Notes: generated from the sequence alone by a model not told the origin. Shown: positions 1 to 6,829, counted from the first letter of the stretch. The stretch: 10,330 nt of DNA from Deltaproteobacteria bacterium (GCA_016935875.1 JAFGQD010000094.1:1-10330), one strand, 5' to 3'. Made by a program: numbers and translations.

Positions 1-47
1 GAAAGATTGTCAGCAGAAATGAACCCACTTTGTGCCTGATCACTCAC
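1..47 (-). CDS. 5' end of a gene downstream of rpmE, cut by the window edge
   Basis: An open frame starts at GTG (47) just after the rpmE stop and stays open to the window edge; its first residues read MSDQAQSGFISADN. A weak SD-like AGGTG lies directly upstream. In related bacteria a DUF1385/YqhQ-like membrane protein and then prfA often follow rpmE, so a DUF1385 protein is one possibility, but 15 codons cannot show it. A second frame, from GTG at 43, is also open to the edge, so even the frame is uncertain. Confidence 0.3.
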   Translation of the reverse strand, partial: MSDQAQSGFISADNL

Positions 48-52
48 ACCTG

Positions 53-262
53 CTACTTCTTTTCAAGGCCGGCATATTTACGATTGAACTTCTCGATCCT
101 TCCGGCGGTATCCATAATTTTCTGTTTTCCGGTATAAAACGGGTGACAATTCGAGCATATCTCGATCTTGGTATCACCATTGGTGGTTCTTGTCTCAATA
201 ACATTCCCGCAGACACATGTTATCGTTGCTGCCTTATATTCGGGGTGAATATCCTTTTTCAT
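53..262 (-). CDS. rpmE: 50S ribosomal protein L31 (zinc-binding type)
   Basis: A 69-residue protein of typical L31 length. It is a structural protein of the large ribosomal subunit, at the central protuberance near the subunit bridge. The start MKKDIHP, the CVCGN motif near residues 16-20, the CSNCHPFYTGKQ block near residues 36-47 and the FNRKY tail are hallmarks of the family. The four cysteines (two in CVC, two in CSNC) mark the zinc-containing C+ form, not the zinc-free paralogue made under zinc starvation. It lies 92 bases downstream of rho on the same strand, a common arrangement in proteobacteria, and has its own near-consensus promoter in that gap. The ATG is preceded by GGAGG about 12 bases upstream and TGGA closer in. 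The identification is secure. Confidence 0.97.
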   Translation of the reverse strand: MKKDIHPEYKAATITCVCGNVIETRTTNGDTKIEICSNCHPFYTGKQKIMDTAGRIEKFNRKYAGLEKK

Positions 263-300
263 AATTCCAGTCAGCCTCCCTCAGCATTTAAAAATTTGCT

Positions 301-328
301 ATTATATCCATATCCAGATGAATTTCAA
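301..328 (-). promoter_or_regulatory. sigma70-like promoter for rpmE
   Basis: On the minus strand a -35 TTGAAA (323-328) and a perfect -10 TATAAT (301-306) are separated by 16 bases, about 39 bases upstream of the rpmE start codon and inside the rho-rpmE gap. This would let L31 be made independently of rho. The call rests on consensus match and position only. Confidence 0.65.
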
Positions 329-354
329 GAAAATAATTCTAACGCTCTTCCCTC

Positions 355-1602
355 TTATTGTTTCATAGATGCAAAGAATTCTTTGTTGGTGGTTGTCTTG
401 CGTATTTTATCGATGATGAATTCCATGGCATCCACCGTGTTCATCTCTTGCAAAAGCCTCCTCAGTATCCATGTTTTGTTCATATTCTCCTTCGGGATCA
501 GCATCTCTTCTTTCCTCGTACCGGAACGGACGAGATCGAACGCGGGGAAAATCCTTCTATCGGAAATTTTCCTGTCGAGATGCAACTCCATATTTCCTGT
601 TCCCTTGAACTCTTCAAAAATGACCTCATCCATCCGGCTTCCGGTATCAATGAGAGCCGTCGAGATTATTGTGAGACTGCCTCCACCCTCTATATTTCTC
701 GCGGCGCCGAAAAACCTCTTCGGTTTGTGCAGGGCATTCGAATCAACACCACCGGAGAGTACCTTCCCGCTGGGCGGTACGACGGAGTTATATGCCCTGG
801 CAAGCCTGGTAATACTATCCAGCAGTATTACGACATCTCTGTTGTGCTCTACTAGGCGTTTGGCCTTTTCGATAACCATCTCCGCAATCTGGACATGCCG
901 CGTGGCGGTCTCGTCGAAGGTTGAAGAAATAACTTCACCGGTAACGCTCCTCTCCATATCCGTTACCTCTTCAGGACGTTCATCTATCAGAAGAACCATC
1001 AGGATGACATCTTTATGATTCGCGGTAATACTGTTGGCAATGTCTTTCAAAAGAACTGTTTTCCCCGTCCTGGGCGGCGATACGATAAGCCCCCTCTGCC
1101 CCTTGCCTATCGGGGTAAACATATCCATAACCCGTGTCGAGTAATTCTCCGGGTCCGCTTCCAGCAACAACTTCTCTTCGGGATACAGCGGTGTCAGATT
1201 ATCAAAGAGTATCTTGCCCCTGGCCGATTCCGGAGTATCAAAATTTATGGATTCCACCTTCAGGAGGGCAAAATATTTCTCCCCCTCTTTCGGAGGTCGC
1301 ACCTCACCGGATATCGTGTCCCCCGTTCTCAACCCGAATCTACGTATCTGAGAGGGTGAAACATAGATATCGTCAGGCCCTGGAAAATAGTTATACCCTA
1401 CCGATCTGAGAAATCCGAATCCATCCGGAAGTGTTTCCAGTACACCTTCTCCCGTAATGACACCATTTTTCTCCGTCTGGTACTGGAGAATGGCGAAGAT
1501 AAGATCCTGCCTTTTCATCCCGCTCGTACCGGCGATCTTAAGTGACTTCGCCAATTCATTAAGCTCACTGATGGATTTATTTTTTACCTCTGAAATATTC
1601 AT
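355..1602 (-). CDS. rho: transcription termination factor Rho
   Basis: A 415-residue protein matching the usual Rho length. It is a hexameric RNA-dependent ATPase/helicase that loads on C-rich nascent RNA and releases RNA polymerase. Visible parts: Rho_N helical domain (about 1-45, with the SELNELAKSLKI helix); cold-shock-type RNA-binding domain (about 50-120, with LPDGFGFLRS and DDIYVSPSQIRRF); RecA-type ATPase domain from about 160. Walker A is SPPRTGKT (175-182), Walker B DVVILLDSITR (256-266), the Q-loop region VVPPSGKVLSGGVD (about 275-287), and the R-loop/arginine-finger region lies within 316-350. The P-loop has Arg-Thr where E. coli has Lys-Ala, a variant I associate with deltaproteobacterial Rho. 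The ATG is preceded by AAGGAAAG 4 bases upstream. A roughly 430-base leader precedes it, and rpmE follows. Confidence 0.98.
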   Translation of the reverse strand: MNISEVKNKSISELNELAKSLKIAGTSGMKRQDLIFAILQYQTEKNGVITGEGVLETLPDGFGFLRSVGYNYFPGPDDIYVSPSQIRRFGLRTGDTISGEVRPPKEGEKYFALLKVESINFDTPESARGKILFDNLTPLYPEEKLLLEADPENYSTRVMDMFTPIGKGQRGLIVSPPRTGKTVLLKDIANSITANHKDVILMVLLIDERPEEVTDMERSVTGEVISSTFDETATRHVQIAEMVIEKAKRLVEHNRDVVILLDSITRLARAYNSVVPPSGKVLSGGVDSNALHKPKRFFGAARNIEGGGSLTIISTALIDTGSRMDEVIFEEFKGTGNMELHLDRKISDRRIFPAFDLVRSGTRKEEMLIPKENMNKTWILRRLLQEMNTVDAMEFIIDKIRKTTTNKEFFASMKQ

Positions 1603-1645
1603 ATATCTTTCCTTTATTGTGTGTTCTGATATCAGGTTTTACTAT

Positions 1646-1714
1646 TTATTCTTCAGGGCACGCTACCAGATATCTTTCCTTCGGTTCAGGCAGACTTCGC
1701 ATCACACCCCTCAT
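1646..1714 (-). CDS. possible 22-residue rho leader peptide
   Basis: The short ORF starts MRGVMRSLPEPK and ends YLVACPEE, then TAA, 43 bases upstream of the rho ATG. Its first ATG overlaps the TGA of the preceding micro-ORF as ATGA, a layout typical of translational coupling. An alternative ATG at 1702 (18 residues) has GAGGGG about 4 bases upstream, a good Shine-Dalgarno. E. coli has a rho leader peptide, rhoL, but I see no sequence likeness. An ORF this small can occur by chance; codon-level conservation in relatives would decide. Confidence 0.3.
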   Translation of the reverse strand: MRGVMRSLPEPKERYLVACPEE

Positions 1715-1773
1715 ACTATAAAAATCATAAAAACAGGCCTTGGAGACAAAGCAGAATTTCTTTGAGGTGTCAT
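1711..1773 (-). CDS. possible 20-residue upstream micro-ORF in the rho leader
   Basis: The ORF reads MTPQRNSALSPRPVF and then a short hydrophobic end, MIFIV, before a TGA that overlaps the ATG of the next micro-ORF. Upstream is only a weak GAAGAAAT ribosome-binding sequence. It may be chance, but its overlap with a second small ORF just before rho makes it worth recording. Confidence 0.2.
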   Translation of the reverse strand: MTPQRNSALSPRPVFMIFIV

Positions 1774-1974
1774 ATTTCTTCAGAATTTAAGCGTTGTGAA
1801 TCCGGTTGATTGCGTTACAGAACAAATTTTGAATTTATAACCGATTTGGAACGGCCAAAAACCCTCAACGTTCAAGGTGTATTATATAATGTTCTTTTCT
1901 TCTCGGTAGCTAATCTGGTCTCCTGAAATGCTTCGAAAGGAAGGTTTTAGCACACAACCCTAATAGCGGCTCCA

Positions 1975-2001
1975 TTTATATCAAATAAGCGAGCATGTCA
2001 A
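1975..2001 (-). promoter_or_regulatory. sigma70-like promoter of the rho transcript
   Basis: On the minus strand a perfect -35 TTGACA (1996-2001) and a -10 TATAAA (1975-1980) lie 31 bases past the pgeF stop. The spacer is 15 bases, shorter than the optimal 17, so strength may be limited or activator-dependent; reading TAAATG as the -10 gives 17 bases but a poor hexamer. The position separates rho-rpmE from the upstream selA-rlu-pgeF group. Confidence 0.6.
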
Positions 2002-2031
2002 GGAATTTTTTACGTTATGCAAGGCGGCAGC

Positions 2032-2871
2032 CTATCGCAGCATGATGAAGTTCAACTGCCTCCCGGTGTCGCCATGCTCCATCCTGTGTGAGAAAAATAT
2101 GTCTGTGCTACAGGATGTGCAGATATCAGCAGAAAAAATATTGTCCGGGGGCACTCCGATATCAAGCAACTGGAACCTATTGGCGGCGGACAGATTAAGC
2201 ATCCATTTTCCTTCTTCTTCACACCGGGAAAAGAAAGATCCTCTTCGCTCTTCATCAAAGTGACGAAAAACGATATCATCAACCTCATAGCAGCAGGGAC
2301 CTATAGAGGGGCCTATAACAGCCAGAATATCCGCCGGTGTGGAGGCAAACTCTTTCATGAAAACGCCGACGGCCTTTGCGACAATCTCAAGGGATGTTCC
2401 CTTCCATCCGGCATGCACTGCCCCGACCACCCGCTTTGTAGGGTCTACAAGGAATACCGGCACACAGTCAGCCGTCTTTATACCGACAGGCATCTCCCGA
2501 ACCGAGGTAATAATGCCGTCATATTCAAGAGTTCCACCATGCTGCCAATCTCGCGATTTCTTATCAACAACCAAGAGCCTGTCGCCATGAACCTGATTGA
2601 TCGTAACGAGATTTTGTTCCGGGACGTCAAACGCTGAGCAGAGTATTTCCCTGTTTCGCATCAGATGTTCTTCCCTGTCACCCGAATGCACCCCGAAATT
2701 GAGGTTGGCCAGGCGTCCTTCACTTGTACCCCCCCACCTGGTGCAGAACGCGTGGGTTATACAACCGAACTCACCAAGCGCCTGACATTCCAGATACCGC
2801 ACATCATCTCTTTTGGAGAAGCGAAATGCGTTCGACGTGCCATGTCTCCTGTCCGGGTTTTCAAGCATCAT
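2032..2871 (-). CDS. pgeF: PgeF/LACC1-family (YfiH, DUF152) purine nucleoside phosphorylase-like protein
   Basis: A 279-residue protein of the YfiH/LACC1 family, formerly called polyphenol oxidase or laccase-like. Characterised members act as zinc-dependent purine nucleoside phosphorylase/adenosine deaminase, and E. coli PgeF edits peptidoglycan precursors by removing misincorporated L-Ser from the peptide stem. The metal-site motifs are intact: QVHGD (His95), KTADCVPVF (Cys136) and AVHAGWKG (His153), followed by GPSIGPCCYEV (187-197) and a DICTSC motif near 249-254. Other family signs are the early TRWGGTSEG block and NFGVHSGD. There is no signal peptide, so it should be cytoplasmic. The gene starts ATGATG; the second ATG (2868) is equally possible, with GAGA just upstream. 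It follows the pseudouridine synthase by 67 bases, as yfiH follows rluD in many proteobacteria. The symbol reflects family membership; the substrate here is not shown. Confidence 0.9.
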   Translation of the reverse strand: MMLENPDRRHGTSNAFRFSKRDDVRYLECQALGEFGCITHAFCTRWGGTSEGRLANLNFGVHSGDREEHLMRNREILCSAFDVPEQNLVTINQVHGDRLLVVDKKSRDWQHGGTLEYDGIITSVREMPVGIKTADCVPVFLVDPTKRVVGAVHAGWKGTSLEIVAKAVGVFMKEFASTPADILAVIGPSIGPCCYEVDDIVFRHFDEERRGSFFSRCEEEGKWMLNLSAANRFQLLDIGVPPDNIFSADICTSCSTDIFFSHRMEHGDTGRQLNFIMLR

Positions 2872-2938
2872 TTCTCATTATCTTTCAATGCTGAACAAGC
2901 ATTTCCCTTGTGACCATGTATCACAATACATCACTGTA

Positions 2939-3913
2939 TTAACGAACCGAAGCACGAAGCTCCGCGCATACCTGCGCCATATCATCCGGTAGCGGAGATG
3001 AAAATTCCATATGATTGCCCGTAACCGGATGACTGAAGCACAGTTCGCTTGAATGGAGGGCCTGTCTGCGAATTTTTTTCAACACCACCTGTTGGATAGT
3101 ATTTCGTATCATTTCTATTGTTCTTTTCGAATTCCCGTAAACGGCATCCCCGACAACAGGATGCCCTATGGCGTTCAGGTGCACCCTGATCTGGTGCGTC
3201 CTGCCCGTTTCAATCCGGACAGAGAGAAGCGTGACAACATGATATCGTTCTTCGACGCTCCAGTGGGTCAGCGATTCTTTTCCTCTTCTGCTGCTGGTGG
3301 ACATCTTTTTCCTGTCCACAGGATGTCTCCCTATGGACAGATCAATTGTTCCCTCTTCTCCCTTCATATTGCCGTGTACAAGAACCCTGTAGATTTTTTT
3401 CACGAGATGTGCTTTGAACTGTTCCGCCAATCCGATGTGGGCCTTATCCGATTTCGCAACCACCATAAGCCCCGATGTATTCTTGTCCAGGCGATGCACG
3501 ATGCCCGGTCTCTTAACGCCGCCGATGCCGGAAAGATCCCCGCAGTGAAACAGCAGGGCATTGACAAGGGTGCCGCTACGGTTTCCGGCAGCGGGATGGA
3601 CGACCATACCGTGGGGCTTATTCACTACAAGAATATGCGCATCTTCATAGATGATGTTGAGCGGTATTTCTTCAGGAGCAAGGTCGAGCTCTTCCGGCTC
3701 TTTTGTATGGACACGGATCATATCACCGTTTTTCAGGCGATATCCCGGTTTTACCTCTATGCCGGTTACCAGTACCTGTCCCTTTTCAACGGCTCTTTTG
3801 ACCTGTGAACGCGTAACAAAAACGTCTTTCCGCGACAGAAAAATATCAATCCTCTCGCCACTTTCGGCGGGAGTTACACTGAAGTTGAGCTCACTGTCAT
3901 CTACGGATGTCAT
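2939..3913 (-). CDS. RluD-family 23S rRNA/RNA pseudouridine synthase
   Basis: The protein has about 324 residues from the preferred start. It isomerises uridine to pseudouridine in structured RNA. Numbered from an ATG at 3970: S4 RNA-binding domain about 38-90 (ERIDIFLSRKD, VTRSQVKRAVEKGQV), then the RsuA/RluA catalytic domain with NKPHGMVVHPAAGN (117-130) and the signature HRLDKNTSGLMVVAKS (159-174), where Asp162 is the catalytic residue. RIETGRTHQIRVH (252-264) and GHPVVGDAVYG (269-279) are further RluA/RluD motifs. The S4 domain and pairing with pgeF favour RluD (23S positions 1911/1915/1917), but RluC-like specificity cannot be excluded, so no symbol is given. The longer reading from 3970 has no Shine-Dalgarno; ATG at 3913 has GGTGA 8 bases upstream and gives the usual short N-terminus. 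It lies 13-70 bases after selA, probably in the same transcript. Confidence 0.9.
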   Translation of the reverse strand: MTSVDDSELNFSVTPAESGERIDIFLSRKDVFVTRSQVKRAVEKGQVLVTGIEVKPGYRLKNGDMIRVHTKEPEELDLAPEEIPLNIIYEDAHILVVNKPHGMVVHPAAGNRSGTLVNALLFHCGDLSGIGGVKRPGIVHRLDKNTSGLMVVAKSDKAHIGLAEQFKAHLVKKIYRVLVHGNMKGEEGTIDLSIGRHPVDRKKMSTSSRRGKESLTHWSVEERYHVVTLLSVRIETGRTHQIRVHLNAIGHPVVGDAVYGNSKRTIEMIRNTIQQVVLKKIRRQALHSSELCFSHPVTGNHMEFSSPLPDDMAQVCAELRASVR

Positions 3914-3983
3914 CTTCTTTTTCACCGGGAAATCGGTCGGAAAGTTAGGAGATCGGAGGATTTGGAACATACGGCTGCGAAAA

Positions 3984-5405
3984 TCACAAAAGCCCCGCGA
4001 TGCGTTTCATACCGTCCGTAATGAACACAAATTCCTCTTCAGTTATCGTCCTCAGATCGAAGAGGACTTTGTCTTCGCATATCCTCGCAATGATGGGAAC
4101 TTCCTGTTTCCTTAATGCTCGTTCCAGTCTGCTCGGAGAGATGCTGTGAGAATTCACGGCAATGACAACCGTGGGAATCTCCTGTGTGGGAAGCGATCCG
4201 CCACCGGCCATGGAATGGTCTTCCACGACGGAAAAGGTCATCTCTTTGAGCGATACTTCCTCCAGCTGAGACAAAAGCGCATCCGCCCTTTTTTTGACTG
4301 CGGCAACCGGTTCCGTCAGCGACCGAAGGACCCGTACATCGCACACCGCCCTATCGAGGTCCAGATAATGCATCATCGTCGCCTCGAGGGCCGCCAGTGT
4401 CAGCTTGTCTATCCTCAGGGCGCGATTGAGGGGATTTTTCTTTATTGTGTCCAGGACCACCTTTTTGCCCAGGATTATCCCGGCCTGTGGTCCACCGAGT
4501 AGCTTGTCACCGCTGAATGTCACCACATCCACACCGGTCTTTAAAACCTCCTGAACCGTCGGTTCCTTTTCAAGACCATATTGATCCAACGGTACAAAGC
4601 ATCCGCTTCCCAGATCATTCATCACCGGAATGTTTTTCTTTTCCCCAAGCTCAACCAACTGATCCAGGCCTATCTCATCCGTGAAACCGAGCACCTTGAA
4701 ATTGCTCGTATGGACCTTCAGAATCAGGCCGGTCTCGCCGCACACCGCGTTTTCATAATCAGAAAGGTGTGTGCGGTTGGTGGTGCCCACTTCCCGGAGG
4801 ATGGCACCGCTCTTTTCCATAACCTCGGGGATACGGAATGCCCCCCCTATCTCAATAAGCTCGCCCCGCGAAACAATCGCCTCTTTCCCCTCCGAGAGGG
4901 CATTCAGGACAAGAAGGACAGCGGCGGCGTTATTGTTGACGATGATGGCATCTTCCGCCCCCGATACGCAACAGAGTATCTCCTTTACATGATCGTATCG
5001 TATCCCGCGTCTCCCCTTGTCAAGGTTAAACTCAAGGTTTGAATACCCCTCGCTGACATCAATGATTCTCTTCAGGGCCTCCCCACAGAGAGGCGCCCTC
5101 CCCAGATTGGTATGCAGGATGATTCCGGTGGCATTCACTACACGACGGAGGCTGTAGTCATGAAGAGCCAGCAGCCTTTTGTGCACCTTCTGAGCCGCCT
5201 TGATGGCGGAAGAGGGGGCGGATACCTTTCCACCACCTTGTTCCGAATCCAATATGTCCTTCCTCATTTCGTCTACAACCTGACGACATTTTTCCACAAC
5301 GATATCCCTTGATACGCCTTCAAACGCTCCGTCCTTTTCAAGGGCAAGGAGCACTTCGTCAATCTTCGGAAGGGTTTTCAGAAGCTGTATGGTTTTGTCA
5401 TTCAT
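3984..5405 (-). CDS. selA: L-seryl-tRNA(Sec) selenium transferase
   Basis: A 473-residue protein (478 from the upstream ATG at 5420). SelA is a PLP enzyme, decameric in characterised bacteria, that converts Ser-tRNA(Sec) to Sec-tRNA(Sec) using selenophosphate. Counted from 5420: N-terminal tRNA-contacting region (about 1-95), then RRVVNATGIILHTNLGRAPL (92-111), NNNAAAVLLVLNAL (162-175), SRGELIEIGGAFRIPEVM (184-201), MNDLGSG (267-273) and the PLP lysine motif TFSGDKLLGGPQAG (301-314, Lys306). The PRNA-like end VPIIARICEDKVLFDLRT (441-458) is also typical. ATG 5405 is preferred because GGAA lies 9 bases upstream; ATG 5420 lacks a recognisable site. It implies the organism decodes UGA as selenocysteine. 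selB, which often follows selA, is not next to it here: the pseudouridine synthase is. Confidence 0.96.
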   Translation of the reverse strand: MNDKTIQLLKTLPKIDEVLLALEKDGAFEGVSRDIVVEKCRQVVDEMRKDILDSEQGGGKVSAPSSAIKAAQKVHKRLLALHDYSLRRVVNATGIILHTNLGRAPLCGEALKRIIDVSEGYSNLEFNLDKGRRGIRYDHVKEILCCVSGAEDAIIVNNNAAAVLLVLNALSEGKEAIVSRGELIEIGGAFRIPEVMEKSGAILREVGTTNRTHLSDYENAVCGETGLILKVHTSNFKVLGFTDEIGLDQLVELGEKKNIPVMNDLGSGCFVPLDQYGLEKEPTVQEVLKTGVDVVTFSGDKLLGGPQAGIILGKKVVLDTIKKNPLNRALRIDKLTLAALEATMMHYLDLDRAVCDVRVLRSLTEPVAAVKKRADALLSQLEEVSLKEMTFSVVEDHSMAGGGSLPTQEIPTVVIAVNSHSISPSRLERALRKQEVPIIARICEDKVLFDLRTITEEEFVFITDGMKRIAGLL

Positions 5406-5470
5406 GCCATTACGTTCCATTCAGAAACAGGTAACTGGGATCAGTCGAATTCTTACATCTCTCAGTATGG

Positions 5471-5499
5471 ATGATAGGAGAAAAAACGAGGAATTGCAA
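5471..5499 (-). promoter_or_regulatory. predicted sigma70-like promoter for selA
   Basis: On the minus strand, -35 TTGCAA (5494-5499) and -10 TATCAT (5471-5476) are separated by exactly 17 bases, in the gap between the radical SAM gene and selA. The -10 matches 5 of 6 consensus bases and the -35 matches 4 of 6. It could start a selA-rlu-pgeF transcript even if read-through from the upstream gene also occurs. Confidence 0.45.
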
Positions 5500-5510
5500 A
5501 CGGGAAATAT

Positions 5511-6746
5511 CTATCTATCCAGACAAAAGTCTCGAAAGTTGTTGACCGCTGTGAAGAATTCCCGCATCATTATGACCCAATAGTATCTCCCACGGTCTGT
5601 AAGATAGAAAGTGCCACGTTTGTAACGCACCCCACCCACTAACATGAAGGCGAATATCTCGCTCCAGAGATATCCGATGCCCCTGCCATTATATTTCCCC
5701 CTCAAAAAAGCTATACTCAGCTCCATGCCGAACAGTTTCATCAGAAAGTCATAGCGCGCCTGCTGCGGAGGTGTAAAATCACGCGAGGCCATCAGAGGAA
5801 TTTCCCCCTTGTTTAATGTCTCAATATATCGAGGTATGTCGAAGGTGTTCGCGTAACATCTGCCATGCATGTATCCGATGGATCCGCTCCCCAGACCGGC
5901 ATATTCGTCATAATCCACTATATACTCATCAACCATGCTCCCTTTTCTGGAAAAACACCACGCCGAGGAAAACCTGTAATACGGGGCAAGCCTTCCGGAA
6001 ATCAGTTGATAGAAGTTCCTTTCCTTCCGGAAATCAAAGGATCCCAAGGCTCCCTCCACCTTTCTACGCGTGGAGTCCGAGACCATCAGGGGATAATATG
6101 TCACCTGATCCACAGCGGTATTAATCAGAAGATCCAGATCACTGTTCAGGTTTTCTTCGGTCTGGGTGGGAAAGTTAAAGATCATGTCGGCATTCAGGGT
6201 ATCAAACTGACCCGATATATCCACAATCCTTTCAGCAATGGAGGCGCCGCTCCCATATTTCTCATATCTGCCCATTGCCTTCAAGAGCCCGTCATCAAAG
6301 CTTTGCACCCCCACTGAAAGCCTGTTGACACCGATCCGCTTCAGGATATCAACATGTTCCGGGGTAAGATGATTCGGATTGGTCTCCACTGAAATCTCTC
6401 TGATACTGAAACAATCCGCTGCCAGCGACAGGGTCTTTTCCAGTTCGTCCATCAGTATTGTCGGTGTGCCCCCCCCCACATACACCCCCGTGAAATCGTA
6501 ACCGTAATCCCTGTACAGTTGTATCTCTTTTCTGAGGGCGGCATGATATCCGCGACAGAGATGGTTATCGAACACAACCCGGTTAAATGAACAGTACGGA
6601 CACAGACTCTCACAGAAGGGGATATGGAGATAGAGAAGTCTGCCGCGATCCTCCTCCCGTGGGAGAGACGCACCCACTCCTTCCTCAAACCGCATGGCCC
6701 GGGAAAATTCGCGTTTGGCGACCTCTGTTATAATCCTGTCTATCAA
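5511..6746 (-). CDS. HemW/HemN-like radical SAM protein (coproporphyrinogen III oxidase family)
   Basis: A 411-residue protein. The radical SAM core starts after an unusual N-terminal stretch of about 37 residues. LYLHIPFCESLCPYCSF holds the CxxxCxxC cluster cysteines Cys45, Cys49 and Cys52. GGGTPT (91-96), ISVETNPNHLT (118-128), GVNRLSVGVQSFDDGLL (139-155) and NADMIFNFP (185-193) follow the HemN/HemW order, and EYAGLGSGSIGYM (281-293) matches the HemW C-terminal core. The tail (about 330-411) resembles the HemN_C winged region. The extra cysteine after the cluster that marks true HemN (CxC) is replaced by Ser-Phe, which points to HemW-like heme chaperones or other relatives rather than the oxidase itself. 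The start is TTG at 6746, with GAGAGA about 10 bases upstream; no ATG fits without losing the N-terminus. It is transcribed divergently from the deformylase gene and lies 90-105 bases before selA. Confidence 0.85.
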   Translation of the reverse strand: MIDRIITEVAKREFSRAMRFEEGVGASLPREEDRGRLLYLHIPFCESLCPYCSFNRVVFDNHLCRGYHAALRKEIQLYRDYGYDFTGVYVGGGTPTILMDELEKTLSLAADCFSIREISVETNPNHLTPEHVDILKRIGVNRLSVGVQSFDDGLLKAMGRYEKYGSGASIAERIVDISGQFDTLNADMIFNFPTQTEENLNSDLDLLINTAVDQVTYYPLMVSDSTRRKVEGALGSFDFRKERNFYQLISGRLAPYYRFSSAWCFSRKGSMVDEYIVDYDEYAGLGSGSIGYMHGRCYANTFDIPRYIETLNKGEIPLMASRDFTPPQQARYDFLMKLFGMELSIAFLRGKYNGRGIGYLWSEIFAFMLVGGVRYKRGTFYLTDRGRYYWVIMMREFFTAVNNFRDFCLDR

Positions 6747-6797
6747 TTCAGCCGATTCTCTCTTTATGTATGTTGTTACGTTGCAGTGACTATCAGG

Positions 6798-6803
6798 ATT
6801 ATC
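6798..6803 (-). promoter_or_regulatory. candidate -10 element for the radical SAM gene
   Basis: The minus strand reads GATAAT, one mismatch from TATAAT, 51 bases upstream of the TTG start. The matching -35 position (6821-6826) would read TTTCAA, weak at 3 of 6, and lies within the right arm of the inverted repeat. A promoter needing an activator, or controlled by the palindrome, would fit. Confidence 0.3.
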
Positions 6804-6806
6804 ATA

Positions 6807-6829
6807 TTATTTCAATAGCATTGAAATAA
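6807..6829. promoter_or_regulatory. perfect inverted repeat, candidate operator between divergent genes
   Basis: The arms TTATTTCAAT (6807-6816) and ATTGAAATAA (6820-6829) are exact reverse complements around a 3-base centre AGC. The repeat sits between the divergent radical SAM and deformylase genes. Its right arm contains the TTGAAA -35 of the plus-strand promoter, and it also covers the -35 position of the minus-strand promoter. That placement suits a dimeric repressor controlling both genes. It does not match the FNR, Rex or CRP consensus as I know them. A Fur-superfamily regulator is conceivable from the AT-rich form but unproven. As RNA it could form a hairpin, but there is no T-tract or upstream gene to make it a terminator. 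Confidence 0.6.

Larger units (their letters stand above)
1603..2031 (-). promoter_or_regulatory. long rho 5' leader region
   Basis: These 429 bases lie between the pgeF stop and the rho start. At the far end is a promoter (1975-2001), giving a transcript leader of roughly 365 bases. Along the leader, in the direction of transcription: a TATAAT hexamer without a clear -35 (1881-1886); a weak hairpin followed by five T (1857-1877); two short ORFs overlapping by ATGA (1711-1773 and 1646-1714); an exact 12-base copy of the rho RBS region (1670-1681); a 10-base palindrome CTGATATCAG (1626-1635); and the rho Shine-Dalgarno. Enterobacterial rho is autoregulated through its leader by Rho-dependent attenuation; that this leader works likewise is inference. 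I recognise no known riboswitch in it. Confidence 0.5.

Noticed and set aside
32..1018. A 328-codon open frame on the plus strand opposite rho and rpmE
   Set aside because: It is antisense to two unmistakable genes, crosses both, and its translation shows no recognisable domain; it is a by-product of codon use in rho.
1857..1877. Hairpin plus five T in the rho leader, as a possible intrinsic attenuator
   Set aside because: The stem is only about six pairs with two G-U pairs and a 3-base loop, and the T run is short; too weak to call a terminator.
1895..1975. tRNA- or riboswitch-like look (GGTAGC and TTCGAAA on plus, GCTACCGA on minus) in the rho leader
   Set aside because: No acceptor stem, anticodon arm or T-stem can be paired around these motifs, and the core of the c-di-GMP GEMM or guanidine riboswitches is absent.
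2014..2031. Possible intrinsic terminator just after pgeF
   Set aside because: The AGGC/GCCT stem has four pairs and is not followed by a T-tract on the minus strand.
2908..2926. CRP/HcpR-type operator TTGTGA...TCACAA
   Set aside because: The half-sites are separated by 7 bases instead of 6, so symmetric binding of that family is not expected.
3053..3808. A 251-codon plus-strand frame opposite the pseudouridine synthase
   Set aside because: Fully antisense to a gene with an intact catalytic motif; composition is odd and no motif is visible.
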